Source of the DNA: CALXXL01 sp034926605
GTDB taxonomy: Bacteria > Verrucomicrobiota > Lentisphaeria > Victivallales > Victivallaceae
Reading direction: 5' to 3'
DNA length: 64,000 nt
NCBI GenBank assembly: GCA_034926605.1
Contig: JAYFQV010000012.1
Location: 1 to 64,000 of the forward strand
The translations under genes and the position numbers were made by a program. Below are positions 56,148 to 63,119 of this stretch, piece after piece (the stretch's first letter is position 1; each line of letters opens with the position of its first letter). The notes below the pieces were generated by a model. That model did not search any database. It was not told the origin of the DNA and saw only the letters and a list, made by a program, of their open reading frames with translations.

Positions 56148-56175
56148 ACTTAACATAAGATATATTATGCGACGT
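56148..56175 (-). other. dif: XerCD recombination site dif (chromosome dimer resolution)
   Basis: The 28-bp site on the minus strand reads XerC arm ACGTCGCATAA, spacer TATATC, XerD arm TTATGTTAAGT. Against the E. coli dif the inner seven bases of the XerC arm are identical and the XerD arm differs at one of eleven. Genes left of it are mainly plus strand and those to the right mainly minus, as expected for two replichores meeting here. Confidence 0.82.
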
Positions 56176-56263
56176 GGCATATATGGCCGGAACGGGCACG
56201 GAAAGGGGTCTTGAAGCGTTGGTAACAGCTAAACGGCCCTTACGATAGTAAGAAATAGCACGC

Positions 56264-56323
56264 CCTTAAAATCAGCGTAAGGCTTGTTAAAACGGATGGG
56301 CAAATCCTTACGGATGTCAGAAC
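56264..56323. repeat. Diverged direct repeat, left copy
   Basis: Shares the ordered blocks CCTTA, ATCAG, GTAAGG, GTTAAAACG and CG(G/A)ATGTCAGAA with 57809-57864, with gaps between blocks. The two copies flank the rep gene about 1.5 kb apart. On the minus strand both read RFN-x-PY in one frame. Confidence 0.55.
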
Positions 56324-56326
56324 CAA

Positions 56327-56348
56327 TTACGCAAGAATAGTTGCGTAA
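56327..56348. repeat. Inverted repeat between dif and rep
   Basis: A perfect 8-bp inverted repeat, TTACGCAA and TTGCGTAA, with a 6-nt loop. Not followed by a T-run, so it could be a protein or origin hairpin rather than a terminator. Confidence 0.4.
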
Positions 56349-56361
56349 CCAAATATAAAAA

Positions 56362-56394
56362 GGCCGCCCTTTACGTGAGAAACAAAGGGCGGCC
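56362..56394 (-). terminator. Strong hairpin terminator of the rep operon
   Basis: A perfect 11-bp stem, GGCCGCCCTTT with AAAGGGCGGCC, and an 11-nt loop. On the minus strand it is followed by five T, so it should end transcription coming from rep. Confidence 0.75.
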
Positions 56395-56413
56395 AATCAT
56401 AAAAAAGGAGGCT

Positions 56414-56545
56414 TCAAACGATCAACGCACGAGCTTGCTTTGATTCACCGAACAGATCCTTTATGGAATCGACGAACCTTGAATAAACCACTCGGAAGCA
56501 ATTATTGTAGATTGCGGCCGGAAGATTGAAACTTGGTGGACACAT
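56414..56545 (-). pseudogene. In-frame coding remnant downstream of rep (small ORF or rep 3' end)
   Basis: The rep frame continues without a stop for 65 codons from just after the TAA at 56612-56614 to a TGA at 56414-56416. This stretch encodes, among others, CPPSFNLPAAIYNNCFR and DLFGESKQARALIV, which look like real protein. An ATG inside it (56545) would give a 43-residue peptide with only a weak ribosome site. Either rep was interrupted by a nonsense mutation or a small overlapping-frame gene follows it. Confidence 0.4.
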
Positions 56546-56611
56546 TTCTGATTTTATCCGGGAAAGATACTGTTTCTTAGTGCGGCGATCAGGAATCCGG
56601 GAACAGGCATA

Positions 56612-57589
56612 TTAAATATTTACGAGCTTGCACACCTCAATAAACAACCCATAAGCCCCCTGCCCGGTAGTGTCAATGCTCGGAAGATTATAAACCTCCA
56701 TTCTCTGAAAAGGATTAAACTTTGCCACTTTATCGACATCCAAAAGAAACCATGAATCCCCGAATATTTCTTTAACCTGAGCTTCACATCTCCACAATTC
56801 CATATTTTCCGGACAATGCACCCCGGATTTTTCAAGTTCCCTGACCTTGTTATATACCCTGATTTGAACGGCTGAACTGGAAGATCCAAAATAACGTGTC
56901 TGCGGAATGCCGCTACATGAAATAGTTTGAGTTATGGAGGTTCCCCCAATAACATGCCAGCAAAGAGGATTTATGAACTTAAAATAATCGATTGCAATAT
57001 CCATTCTGGAAACCCTGCACAGTTCAATTTTGAAAGAGGTAAAGCAACTTAGTATCGGCATAAGTTCCCGCAGGTTGGAATGATTTGGATTAAATTCAAT
57101 CCTTATTGTTTCATTGTTATTCTGTTTGGATTCCCATTGAATATCAAAGGAGTTGCTGTACTCGCAATGATATTTATATAATGGTACTTCACCATATTTC
57201 ATTGTAGTTCCAGCTTCAACGGCTACCCCGAAATATCGCCAAAACTTTTTGGCCACCTCCCCTTTATCTCTGATGCTTGGAACTCCGAACAACAAGGAAA
57301 TCTTATCGATTGAAATGTTTTCGAATTGGCATAAACAGAATGAATCAGGGGAATAGTTCAGCAGGTCATCAAGAGGTGCAGAATGTGCAAAATTACACGA
57401 ATAACCCCCTGTTAGATAGGGGTTCGAATAAAGCGCAGTCACAAAATCCCTTGTTGCTACGTCGGCGCAATCTGACTTGACAAGCTGGATTGCACGATGT
57501 ATATTGTAACCGTTGGAACCGCCAGAACCAACAAACCCACAGCCGGAAGCCCCCAAGCAACCGGCATTTTCTTTGCCCGAATCATTTGG
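56612..57589 (-). CDS. Replication initiator protein (Rep_trans-like, phage/plasmid)
   Basis: 325 residues. Features of Rep_trans-type rolling-circle initiators are the metal-binding-like strand CRVSRMDIAIDYF, then RYFGSSSSAVQIRVYNKVRELE and a WRCEAQVKEIFG strand, matching the RxDxAxD, (I/L)RxYxK and RxE patterns of phage and plasmid Rep proteins. ATG 57589 has GGGGGAGGG upstream and overlaps the stop of a small ORF; an in-frame ATG at 57652 lacks a site. GC content is far below the chromosome, and its nearest landmark is dif. This is the core of a small integrated replicon. The catalytic tyrosine cannot be assigned with certainty. Confidence 0.72.
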   Translation of the reverse strand, partial: PNDSGKENAGCLGASGCGFVGSGGSNGYNIHRAIQLVKSDCADVATRDFVTALYSNPYLTGGYSCNFAHSAPLDDLLNYSPDSFCLCQFENISIDKISLLFGVPSIRDKGEVAKKFWRYFGVAVEAGTTMKYGEVPLYKYHCEYSNSFDIQWESKQNNNETIRIEFNPNHSNLRELMPILSCFTSFKIELCRVSRMDIAIDYFKFINPLCWHVIGGTSITQTISCSGIPQTRYFGSSSSAVQIRVYNKVRELEKSGVHCPENMELWRCEAQVKEIFGDSWFLLDVDKVAKFNPFQRMEVYNLPSIDTTGQGAYGLFIEVCKLVNI

Positions 57590-57779
57590 CATATTTACCA
57601 CCCTCCCCCAAGTTGGAAGTTGTGATAATGTCCAGCAATTCGATTGGTTCAAATACCGTCCGGGTATGGTTGAAAACCATTGCTGTTCTGGGAATCATTT
57701 GAAACGTGCCCAAAAGTTCCTCGCCCCGTTTACTTTGGATGGTTGAAACCAGACCAGGAGCAACCGCACAATTCACCAT
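57582..57779 (-). CDS. Small ORF coupled to rep, unknown function
   Basis: 65 residues, beginning MVNCAVAPGLVS and ending EGGKYAK. Its stop overlaps the rep start (ATGCCAAATGA), and its own start overlaps the stop of a further small frame (ATGGTGA). Such compact chains are typical of small phages and plasmids, where the gene next to rep often encodes a DNA-binding or copy-control protein. No motif is recognised and the ribosome site is weak. Confidence 0.45.
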   Translation of the reverse strand: MVNCAVAPGLVSTIQSKRGEELLGTFQMIPRTAMVFNHTRTVFEPIELLDIITTSNLGEGGKYAK

Positions 57780-57808
57780 GCCGCCAGTGAATCCGAAAGT
57801 TGCATAAA

Positions 57809-57864
57809 CCTTAGCCCCATCAGTTTGATGTAAGGTGGGTTAAAACGATTTGCGAATGTCAGAA
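57809..57864. repeat. Diverged direct repeat, right copy
   Basis: Partner of 56264-56323; see its blocks. This copy lies upstream of rep, within a small minus-strand frame (57773-57967, TTG start, no ribosome site) that I do not call as a gene. Confidence 0.55.
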
Positions 57865-57988
57865 TCCGGTGATACCAAGATTTTATTAATTTGACAAAGA
57901 CAATATGACGGAATATATTGAGAGCGTTGTAATTATATTGCGTACGGCAGGGAATATCTATATTCAATAAACAAAAAGGACATGAAGA

Positions 57989-58390
57989 ATGAAAGAGTTT
58001 TGGGGGACTTATGGCAACCTTATATCAGCATTCATAATAATCGTTGGATGGTGGATTGTTGCAAAGCTAGATCGAAAAAATGCCATTGCAATCGAACGAA
58101 CGAAACATCGAATTGAAGCACTAAAAACAATTATTGATATGGGCTCAAGAATTCATGATAATGGATTCAGCCTCAAAGGCATTAAAATCGATGTTGGAGC
58201 CATGCAACAATATTCTTATAATATTGAATGGAAACTATTTGAGGAATTCACTGATTTGATACAAGTAAAAAATTATGATGGAAGAAAAGCGAGTAACATC
58301 CTCGACCAACTAATTGCACGTACACATAAAACAATAAGACGTGAGCTTGGGTATAAGAAGAAAGATATTAATATCATTTATAAAGACTAG
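57989..58390 (+). CDS. Hypothetical protein with one N-terminal transmembrane helix
   Basis: 133 residues. A single hydrophobic helix (LISAFIIIVGWWIVAKL, about residues 11-27) is followed by a charged, helical cytoplasmic domain (KTIIDMGSRIHDNGF ... KKKDINIIYKD). AAGGAC stands about 10 bp before the ATG. Very AT-rich, like rep, and divergent from it, so it may be cargo of the same element. No family recognised. Confidence 0.6.
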   Translation: MKEFWGTYGNLISAFIIIVGWWIVAKLDRKNAIAIERTKHRIEALKTIIDMGSRIHDNGFSLKGIKIDVGAMQQYSYNIEWKLFEEFTDLIQVKNYDGRKASNILDQLIARTHKTIRRELGYKKKDINIIYKD

Positions 58391-58491
58391 AAACACTGTG
58401 GTTTACGCTGACAGTTTTTCCCTTTCGGCCCCCTGCCCGGCTTGGATGGTGTGTTTTACGCTCATTTTCGTATTTTTTTCGCTTGGACTAT

Positions 58492-58519
58492 TTGCTTTTT
58501 GGAAAATCCGTGGTATCTT
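58492..58519 (+). promoter_or_regulatory. Candidate promoter of tRNA-Ala
   Basis: TTGCTT (58492-58497), 16-bp spacer, TATCTT (58514-58519). It would start transcription about 10 bp before the tRNA. Confidence 0.4.
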
Positions 58520-58535
58520 AAATACCAAGCAAGAC

Positions 58536-58612
58536 GGGGTATTAGCTCAGTTGGCTAGAGCACCACAATGGCATTGTGGGGGTCGAGGGTTCAAGTCCCT
58601 CATACTCCACCA
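58536..58612 (+). tRNA. tRNA-Ala (anticodon GGC)
   Basis: A 77-nt cloverleaf with encoded CCA: acceptor GGGGTAT/ATACTCC including the G3-U70 pair that identifies alanine tRNAs, D-arm GCTCAGTTGGCTAGAGC, anticodon stem CCACA/TGTGG with loop ATGGCAT reading GGC, and T-loop TTCAAGT. A terminator follows at 58630. Confidence 0.97.
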
Positions 58613-58629
58613 TTTTTTTGTCTTTTTTT

Positions 58630-58657
58630 GCCGCTCACAACCGTGAACGGCTTTTTT
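58630..58657 (+). terminator. Rho-independent terminator after tRNA-Ala
   Basis: GCCGCTCAC pairs with GTGAACGGC with one mismatch and a 4-nt loop, followed by six T. Confidence 0.85.
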
Positions 58658-58723
58658 ATTACACATTGCCGTTTTTCCACCTTTTCAATTTAGTTTACCT
58701 GGCTTATCGCGCATCATCCATAC

Positions 58724-58752
58724 TTGACATGTGTTTATGTGCGCACTATATA
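58724..58752 (+). promoter_or_regulatory. Sigma-70 promoter of the broken GNAT gene
   Basis: Consensus TTGACA (58724-58729), 17-bp spacer and TATATA (58747-58752), 23 bp before the ATG at 58775. A strong promoter upstream of a frameshifted gene. Confidence 0.65.
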
Positions 58753-58774
58753 ACTCTAAACCGGGAATAGCAAA

Positions 58775-59666
58775 ATGCCAGTTCAGTTCAGACAGTACAC
58801 TGTGATTCCGGGAATTACGAAGGACTACGCACTCGTCCGGGATTTTTTTGTCAAATGCAAGTCCGCCATCTTCACTTATGCCCGCTGGGACTGGATGGCG
58901 CTCCACGGTTATCTGGCGATAACATCGGCCGCATCGGCCTGTGGCTCGAAGACGGCGTTGTCGTTGCATTGGCAACTTTCGATTGTCAGCCGGGAACGAC
59001 TACCTTCTTACCCTTCCGGAATATGAATATCTGCGTTGCGTGATGATCGAATACGCCGAAAGATGCCTCGATCCCGGCATGGCGTTCAATCTAGCCATTC
59101 CTGATGACGATCCGTATTTTCAAAGTGTCGCGGCCGGAAAGGGATTTTGTGTAACGCCATGCCGGGAACATGTTGCCGCCTTCTATCCGGATAAAAACCC
59201 GGCGGACTGCGATCTGCCGGACAGGTTCTCCATCACCGATCTGGCGAGTACATTCGATACCCGTCAATATCACCGTATTTTATGGAAGGGTTTCAATCAT
59301 GAAACTGACGGCGAAGGCCCCTTCGAGTCGGCATGGGCGCCCTCGCCTTTTGACGATGTTTTCTTCGACCATCCCCATATGGACAGATCGCTGAAGATTG
59401 CGGCCGTCGGCCCGGACGGGAACTTCGCCGCATTCTGTGGAATGTGGTATGACCCCGCCGCCGGTTGCGCGGTGGTGGAGCCGGTGGCCGTCGATCCAGC
59501 CTGTCGGCTCAAGGGATTGGGTCGGGCCGTGGTATTTGAGGGCATCAAACGTGTGGCGGCAAGAGGCGCGCGGATTGTCTTCGTCGGCTCCGAACAGCAA
59601 TTTTATTACAGTATCGGATTTCAGCCTTTTACCACGGCGACTCTTTGGAACAAGCCGTCGGTCTAA
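58775..59666 (+). pseudogene. GNAT-family acetyltransferase, interrupted by two frameshifts
   Basis: The product would be about 295 residues. It starts in one frame (MPVQFRQYTVIPGITKDYAL to LHGYL), continues in a second frame (DNIGRIGLWLEDGVVVALATFD) and finishes in a third (YLLTLPEYEYL to FYYSIGFQPF). The shifts fall near 58912 and 58995. The final part has the acetyl-CoA loop RLKGLGRAVVFEGIKR and the QQFYYSIGF end typical of this GNAT family. A strong promoter is retained. Either the gene is dead or the assembly lost bases at two places. Its last 38 bp overlap the convergent peptidase gene. Confidence 0.75.
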
Positions 59667-60561
59667 CGCCTCGGCCGAGAAAACTTTGCACCGCCGCAAG
59701 ATATTCGGCGGTCTTTTCCAGATGGTGTTCGTGGGATGCGCCGCTGAACACCCGCAGTTCCGCTCCCGGAATCAGGCTCCGGAAGTATTCGACGGTGGAC
59801 GGCGCGGCTTCGTCGTGTTCGCCGCAGGTCAGCAGCACCGGCACGGATATTTCGCGCAGGCGGCCGGAGAGGTCGTAATTTCTCAGCGTGCCGTTGATCG
59901 TAAACTCGCTGGGGCCCCACATGTGGACGTACGGCCCGGCGCTGACCTTCTCAAAGGTGCGGGTGAGGCAGTCCGGCCAGCATTCGAGGCGGCAGACGTG
60001 GAGGCGGTAATAATACATCATCGCCTCCTGATAGGCCGGAGTGGCGAAGTCGCCCGAGGCTTCGCTGGCGGTGATGGTATTGCGGACGGCGTCCGGCAGC
60101 ATGGCGATGTATTTGCGCTGGTCGGCGTCCCAACGCGGCGTGCTGAGCATCGGTCCGGAAAGCACCAGACTTGCCACCGCGTCCCCCTGCCCGCTCAAGG
60201 CGTACTCCGCCGCAATCGCCGCGCCCCACGACTGCCCCAGCAGATGCACCCTGCCAAGCCCCAGCGCCGTTATAAGTTCGTGGAGCTCGTCCACATAGCG
60301 TTCGACCGTCCAATGTTCCGGATCGCCGGGACGGTCGGAGTTGCCGCAGTCGAGCTGATCGTAGAATATCACCGGGCGGGATTCGGCAAGAGCCTCCAGC
60401 GGCTCAAGGTAGTCGTGTGAGGCTCCGGGGCCGCCGTGGATCACCACCAGCGGAACCCCCTTCCCGCTCCCGCCCGCCGTCCCGTACCATATTTTTCCGC
60501 CGGAAACCTGGACATGCCCTTCCTGCCGTTTCCCGGCGGCAAGCTCACTTTTTCTTGCCAT
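59629..60561 (-). CDS. Proline iminopeptidase-like alpha/beta hydrolase (S33 family)
   Basis: 310 residues. The S33 signature HGGPGASHDYLE (oxyanion hole) leads to GQSWGAA with nucleophile Ser111, then Asp250 in GEHDEAAP and His277 in SGASHEHH. It cleaves N-terminal proline or similar residues from peptides. There is no signal peptide. AAAGGCGAG is just upstream of ATG 60561, inside the small peptide gene that precedes it on the same strand. The two are therefore cotranscribed. Confidence 0.88.
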   Translation of the reverse strand: MARKSELAAGKRQEGHVQVSGGKIWYGTAGGSGKGVPLVVIHGGPGASHDYLEPLEALAESRPVIFYDQLDCGNSDRPGDPEHWTVERYVDELHELITALGLGRVHLLGQSWGAAIAAEYALSGQGDAVASLVLSGPMLSTPRWDADQRKYIAMLPDAVRNTITASEASGDFATPAYQEAMMYYYRLHVCRLECWPDCLTRTFEKVSAGPYVHMWGPSEFTINGTLRNYDLSGRLREISVPVLLTCGEHDEAAPSTVEYFRSLIPGAELRVFSGASHEHHLEKTAEYLAAVQSFLGRGVRPTACSKESPW

Positions 60562-60637
60562 GGCTCGCCTTTATAATTACAAACATTATCACCAAAAGCA
60601 GCAGGATCGCAATGACGTCTAAACCGTAAAAAATCAT
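60545..60637 (-). CDS. 30-residue single-pass membrane peptide upstream of the peptidase
   Basis: ATG 60637 with a strong GGAGGGGG ribosome site 4 bp away opens a frame ending in TGA at 60545. It is one membrane helix (VIAILLLLVIMFVII) with a basic KASHGKKK end. The last 17 bp overlap the peptidase gene. It is shorter than standard gene-calling limits and unannotated in most pipelines. A leader peptide for translational coupling or a true membrane peptide are both possible. Confidence 0.55.
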   Translation of the reverse strand: MIFYGLDVIAILLLLVIMFVIIKASHGKKK

Positions 60638-60741
60638 ACTACCCCCTCCTTCGGCGATTGAACCGCCTTTTAAATTTTACAGGGTTTTTGCCGGAATTTC
60701 AAGCCGATTTTTCATTTTTTTTCACAATTGGCGTCTAAAAT

Positions 60742-60780
60742 AAAAAAAGCGGCAAAAGTTTGATTTTTGCCGCTTTTTTT
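60742..60780 (-). terminator. Bidirectional terminator after the hydrogenase-like operon
   Basis: AAAAAAAGCGGCAAAA pairs with its complement TTTTGCCGCTTTTTTT around a short loop. T-runs follow on both strands. It lies 12 bp past the stop of the small subunit gene. Confidence 0.9.
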
Positions 60781-60791
60781 GCCATTTTCGC

Positions 60792-61565
60792 TTATTTTCC
60801 CGGAGGAGATTCCCTGCGCCCCATCAGACGCAGCATCCCTTCCAGCAACGTTGCCGGATGCGGAGGACAGCCCGGAACATAGAGGTCCGGTTTCAGTATT
60901 TCCTCGACACCGCCTTCGCATTCGGGGCTTCCGGCGTAGAGCCCGCCGGAGATGGCGCAGGCGCCGCAGGCGATCACCCAAACCGGGCGCGGCGCGGCGT
61001 CATAGACCTTCCGGAGCGCCAGCAGCATGTTCTTGCTGACCGGGCCGGTTACCAGAATGCAGTCGGCATGGCGCGGCGAGGCCACCACCTGGATGCCGAA
61101 GCGCCCCATGTCCCACGCCAGCGTGCCGAGCACATTGAAATCCAGTTCGCAGGCGGCGCAGCCTCCGGCGGAAACCTGACGGATCTTCAGCGATTTTCCG
61201 CAGAAACTCAGAAACTCGCGGTTGGTGGGGCGTTCGGGGATGTAGGGGGCGCCGTCGGCCATCAGCCGGTCGCGGCTCATGGCGGCGAGGCGGTATTCAC
61301 GGCCGAAAGTTATGGCTCCGGCATGGCATATTTTCACGCACTCGCGGCAGAAGATGCAGCGCCCGGTGTCGATTGCCGCCTTGCCGGAGGAACCGAACAC
61401 CACGGCCGAGGCCGGACAGCATTCGCCGCAGCGCCCGCAGCCGTCGCATTCGGAAACGGATATTTCGGGCCGTCCGGCAAAGCGATCGGGCAGATTTGGC
61501 GGGGCGTCGGGGAATTTTCCGGTGCGGTATCCCTGAAACAGGCGGGCTTTCAATGCGTTGAACAT
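60792..61565 (-). CDS. Ech/Hyf-like small subunit fused to a ferredoxin domain
   Basis: 257 residues. The first 90 form a two-[4Fe-4S] ferredoxin (CDGCGRCGECCP and CIFCRECVKICH), equivalent to HycF/HyfH. The remaining part is a group-4 small subunit (HycG/HyfI, NuoB-related): SAGGCAACELDFN, GPVSKNML, ACGACAISGG and VPGCPPHP supply four cysteines for the proximal cluster. In E. coli these are separate proteins. ATG 61565 has AGGAG at 9 bp; ATG 61574 overlaps the site itself. It is the last gene of the operon. Confidence 0.87.
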   Translation of the reverse strand: MFNALKARLFQGYRTGKFPDAPPNLPDRFAGRPEISVSECDGCGRCGECCPASAVVFGSSGKAAIDTGRCIFCRECVKICHAGAITFGREYRLAAMSRDRLMADGAPYIPERPTNREFLSFCGKSLKIRQVSAGGCAACELDFNVLGTLAWDMGRFGIQVVASPRHADCILVTGPVSKNMLLALRKVYDAAPRPVWVIACGACAISGGLYAGSPECEGGVEEILKPDLYVPGCPPHPATLLEGMLRLMGRRESPPGK

Positions 61566-61580
61566 GGCCGTCATCTCCTT

Positions 61581-63119
61581 TTACAGGTCGTGTCCGCAGT
61601 AGGACAGGCTGAAACTTTTATTGCAGATCGGGAAGTTGGATATCTGTTCACCGCGCAGCGCCAGCGCCAGCGCGAACCAGTTGTGGAACGAGGGATCGAC
61701 GATCTTGTAGCGCCGGAATTTTCCGTTTCCGCCGGTAATTGCCACATGGCAGAGCTCACCGCGCCAGCCTTCGGCGGCGGCGACCGCGATGGAGTCCGCC
61801 CGGAGATTCAGGCCGGCTTCTCCGGTTCCGGCGGACGGAACGGCGGCGGCGACCGCGCGCAGCGTTTCAAGCAGCCAGTCGTGGGAAGCGACGATTTCGC
61901 GGTAGCGCACTCTGGCGCGGGAAACCACGTCTCCGGCGCCCGTCCCGGCCATGACCGGCGGGCGGCCGCCGTGTTCGCGGCCCGGGAAGTCGTGGCGGAC
62001 ATCGATCGCAAGTCCGCCGGCGCGGGCTGCGACTCCCACCGCTCCGATTGCGGCGGTGGTGTCGCGGTCGACCGTTCCGGTGCCTTCGAAGCGGTCCAGC
62101 ACGGTGGGGGAGTTCAGCATCATATCCAGCGCGGCGCGGAGTTCGGGATAGACCCGCTCGATCCACGCGACCAGCTTTGCCGCGCGTTCCGGCTCCAATG
62201 CCACCCCGGTGCCGCCGGGAACCACGATGCCGCGGCCGAAGCGGTTGCCGCACAGCTCCGCCGTCATGTTGAGATATTCGCCGCGGATCCGCCCGCAAAA
62301 CGAGGCGGTGGGAAGAAATGCGACATCTCCGGCCAGAGCGCCGAGATCGCCGGTATGGTTGGCGATGCGTTCGAGCTCCAGCGCAACGCCCTGCAGCAGC
62401 GCGTTGCCGTCCGGGAGCGAAATACCGGCGAGCGCTTCAATGACGCGCGCGTGGGCGATCGCGGAGGCGACGGTGGTGTCGCCCGCGGCGGTCTCCATGA
62501 AATGCAATGTTCGCCTGTCGGGGCCGCCGATCAGCATCGGCTCGATGCCGCGGTGCTGATAGCCCAGTGAAATTTCCAGCGAATGGACATCCTCGCCCAT
62601 GCATTCGAACCGGAAGTGACCGGGTTCGATCACTCCGGCGTGGACCGGCCCCACCGCCACTTCGTGCGCCGCTTCGCCGGTCATGGTGAAATAGTCGGTG
62701 ACTCCTGGCGGTATCGGCTGGTCTGACGGCCGGTTCCATGCGTCCCTCCCGGTCCATGAACGGTGGAACCGGATCGGTTTCAGCCACGGGTGGCCTTCGG
62801 GAACGATACCGTACTGTTCGGCGATCTCGCGCTCGAACCAGTGAAACGCGGCGCAATCCGGCGTCAACGCCGGATAGCGGCCGCCAACCCGCGCCGAAGC
62901 CAGTTCAAAGCGGGCCGAAGCGGAATTTGCCAGCACGCCGACGAGCCGGAAGCCCCCCTCGCCTTCCGCATCCGGAAGCGCGAAGAACGCCGACACCCGG
63001 CGGCCGCCGGAGACGACCGCGTCGATCAGGACATCCCGGAACGCCTCCACCGACAGCAGCGGACAGGAGGAAAACGGCACCGCCTCCCCGTTCTTGAGAG
63101 TCATAAAAATTCCGCTCAT
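61581..63119 (-). CDS. Ech/Hyf-like large subunit (HycE/NuoCD-type) lacking nickel-ligand cysteines
   Basis: 512 residues, a fusion of NuoC-like (1-150, FHWFEREIAEQYGI) and NuoD/HycE-like parts (GPVHAGVIEPGHFRF, LGYQHRGIEPML). In true [NiFe] hydrogenases the L1 motif is CGIC; here the site reads METAAGDTTVA (about 209-219) with no cysteine. The L2 pair CxxC is replaced by ICNKSFSLSYCGHDL at the C-terminus, two cysteines nine residues apart. The ligand set is thus incomplete. ATG 63119 has GGAGG 7 bp upstream and overlaps the preceding stop (ATGA). Confidence 0.87.
   Translation of the reverse strand: MSGIFMTLKNGEAVPFSSCPLLSVEAFRDVLIDAVVSGGRRVSAFFALPDAEGEGGFRLVGVLANSASARFELASARVGGRYPALTPDCAAFHWFEREIAEQYGIVPEGHPWLKPIRFHRSWTGRDAWNRPSDQPIPPGVTDYFTMTGEAAHEVAVGPVHAGVIEPGHFRFECMGEDVHSLEISLGYQHRGIEPMLIGGPDRRTLHFMETAAGDTTVASAIAHARVIEALAGISLPDGNALLQGVALELERIANHTGDLGALAGDVAFLPTASFCGRIRGEYLNMTAELCGNRFGRGIVVPGGTGVALEPERAAKLVAWIERVYPELRAALDMMLNSPTVLDRFEGTGTVDRDTTAAIGAVGVAARAGGLAIDVRHDFPGREHGGRPPVMAGTGAGDVVSRARVRYREIVASHDWLLETLRAVAAAVPSAGTGEAGLNLRADSIAVAAAEGWRGELCHVAITGGNGKFRRYKIVDPSFHNWFALALALRGEQISNFPICNKSFSLSYCGHDL

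Larger units (their letters stand above)
55970..56413. other. Intergenic region with dif site, repeat copy and rep terminator
   Basis: 444 bp, AT-rich. It holds the dif site (56148-56175), the first copy of a diverged repeat (56264-56323), an inverted repeat TTACGCAA/TTGCGTAA (56327-56334 and 56341-56348), and the terminator at 56362-56394. 55970-56147 shows nothing else. Confidence 0.6.

Noticed and set aside
55993..56199. 68-codon minus-strand frame spanning dif
   Set aside because: It spans a structurally constrained recombination site, has no ribosome site and no recognisable sequence.
57773..57967. 64-codon minus-strand frame upstream of the small ORF before rep
   Set aside because: TTG start without a ribosome site, and half of it is the diverged repeat. 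Its stop overlap with the next ORF could be chance, so it is only mentioned.
56148..58612. Integration of the rep element into the tRNA-Ala gene
   Set aside because: The tRNA is intact with encoded CCA, the element lies on its 5' side, and I found no second copy of the tRNA 3' end.
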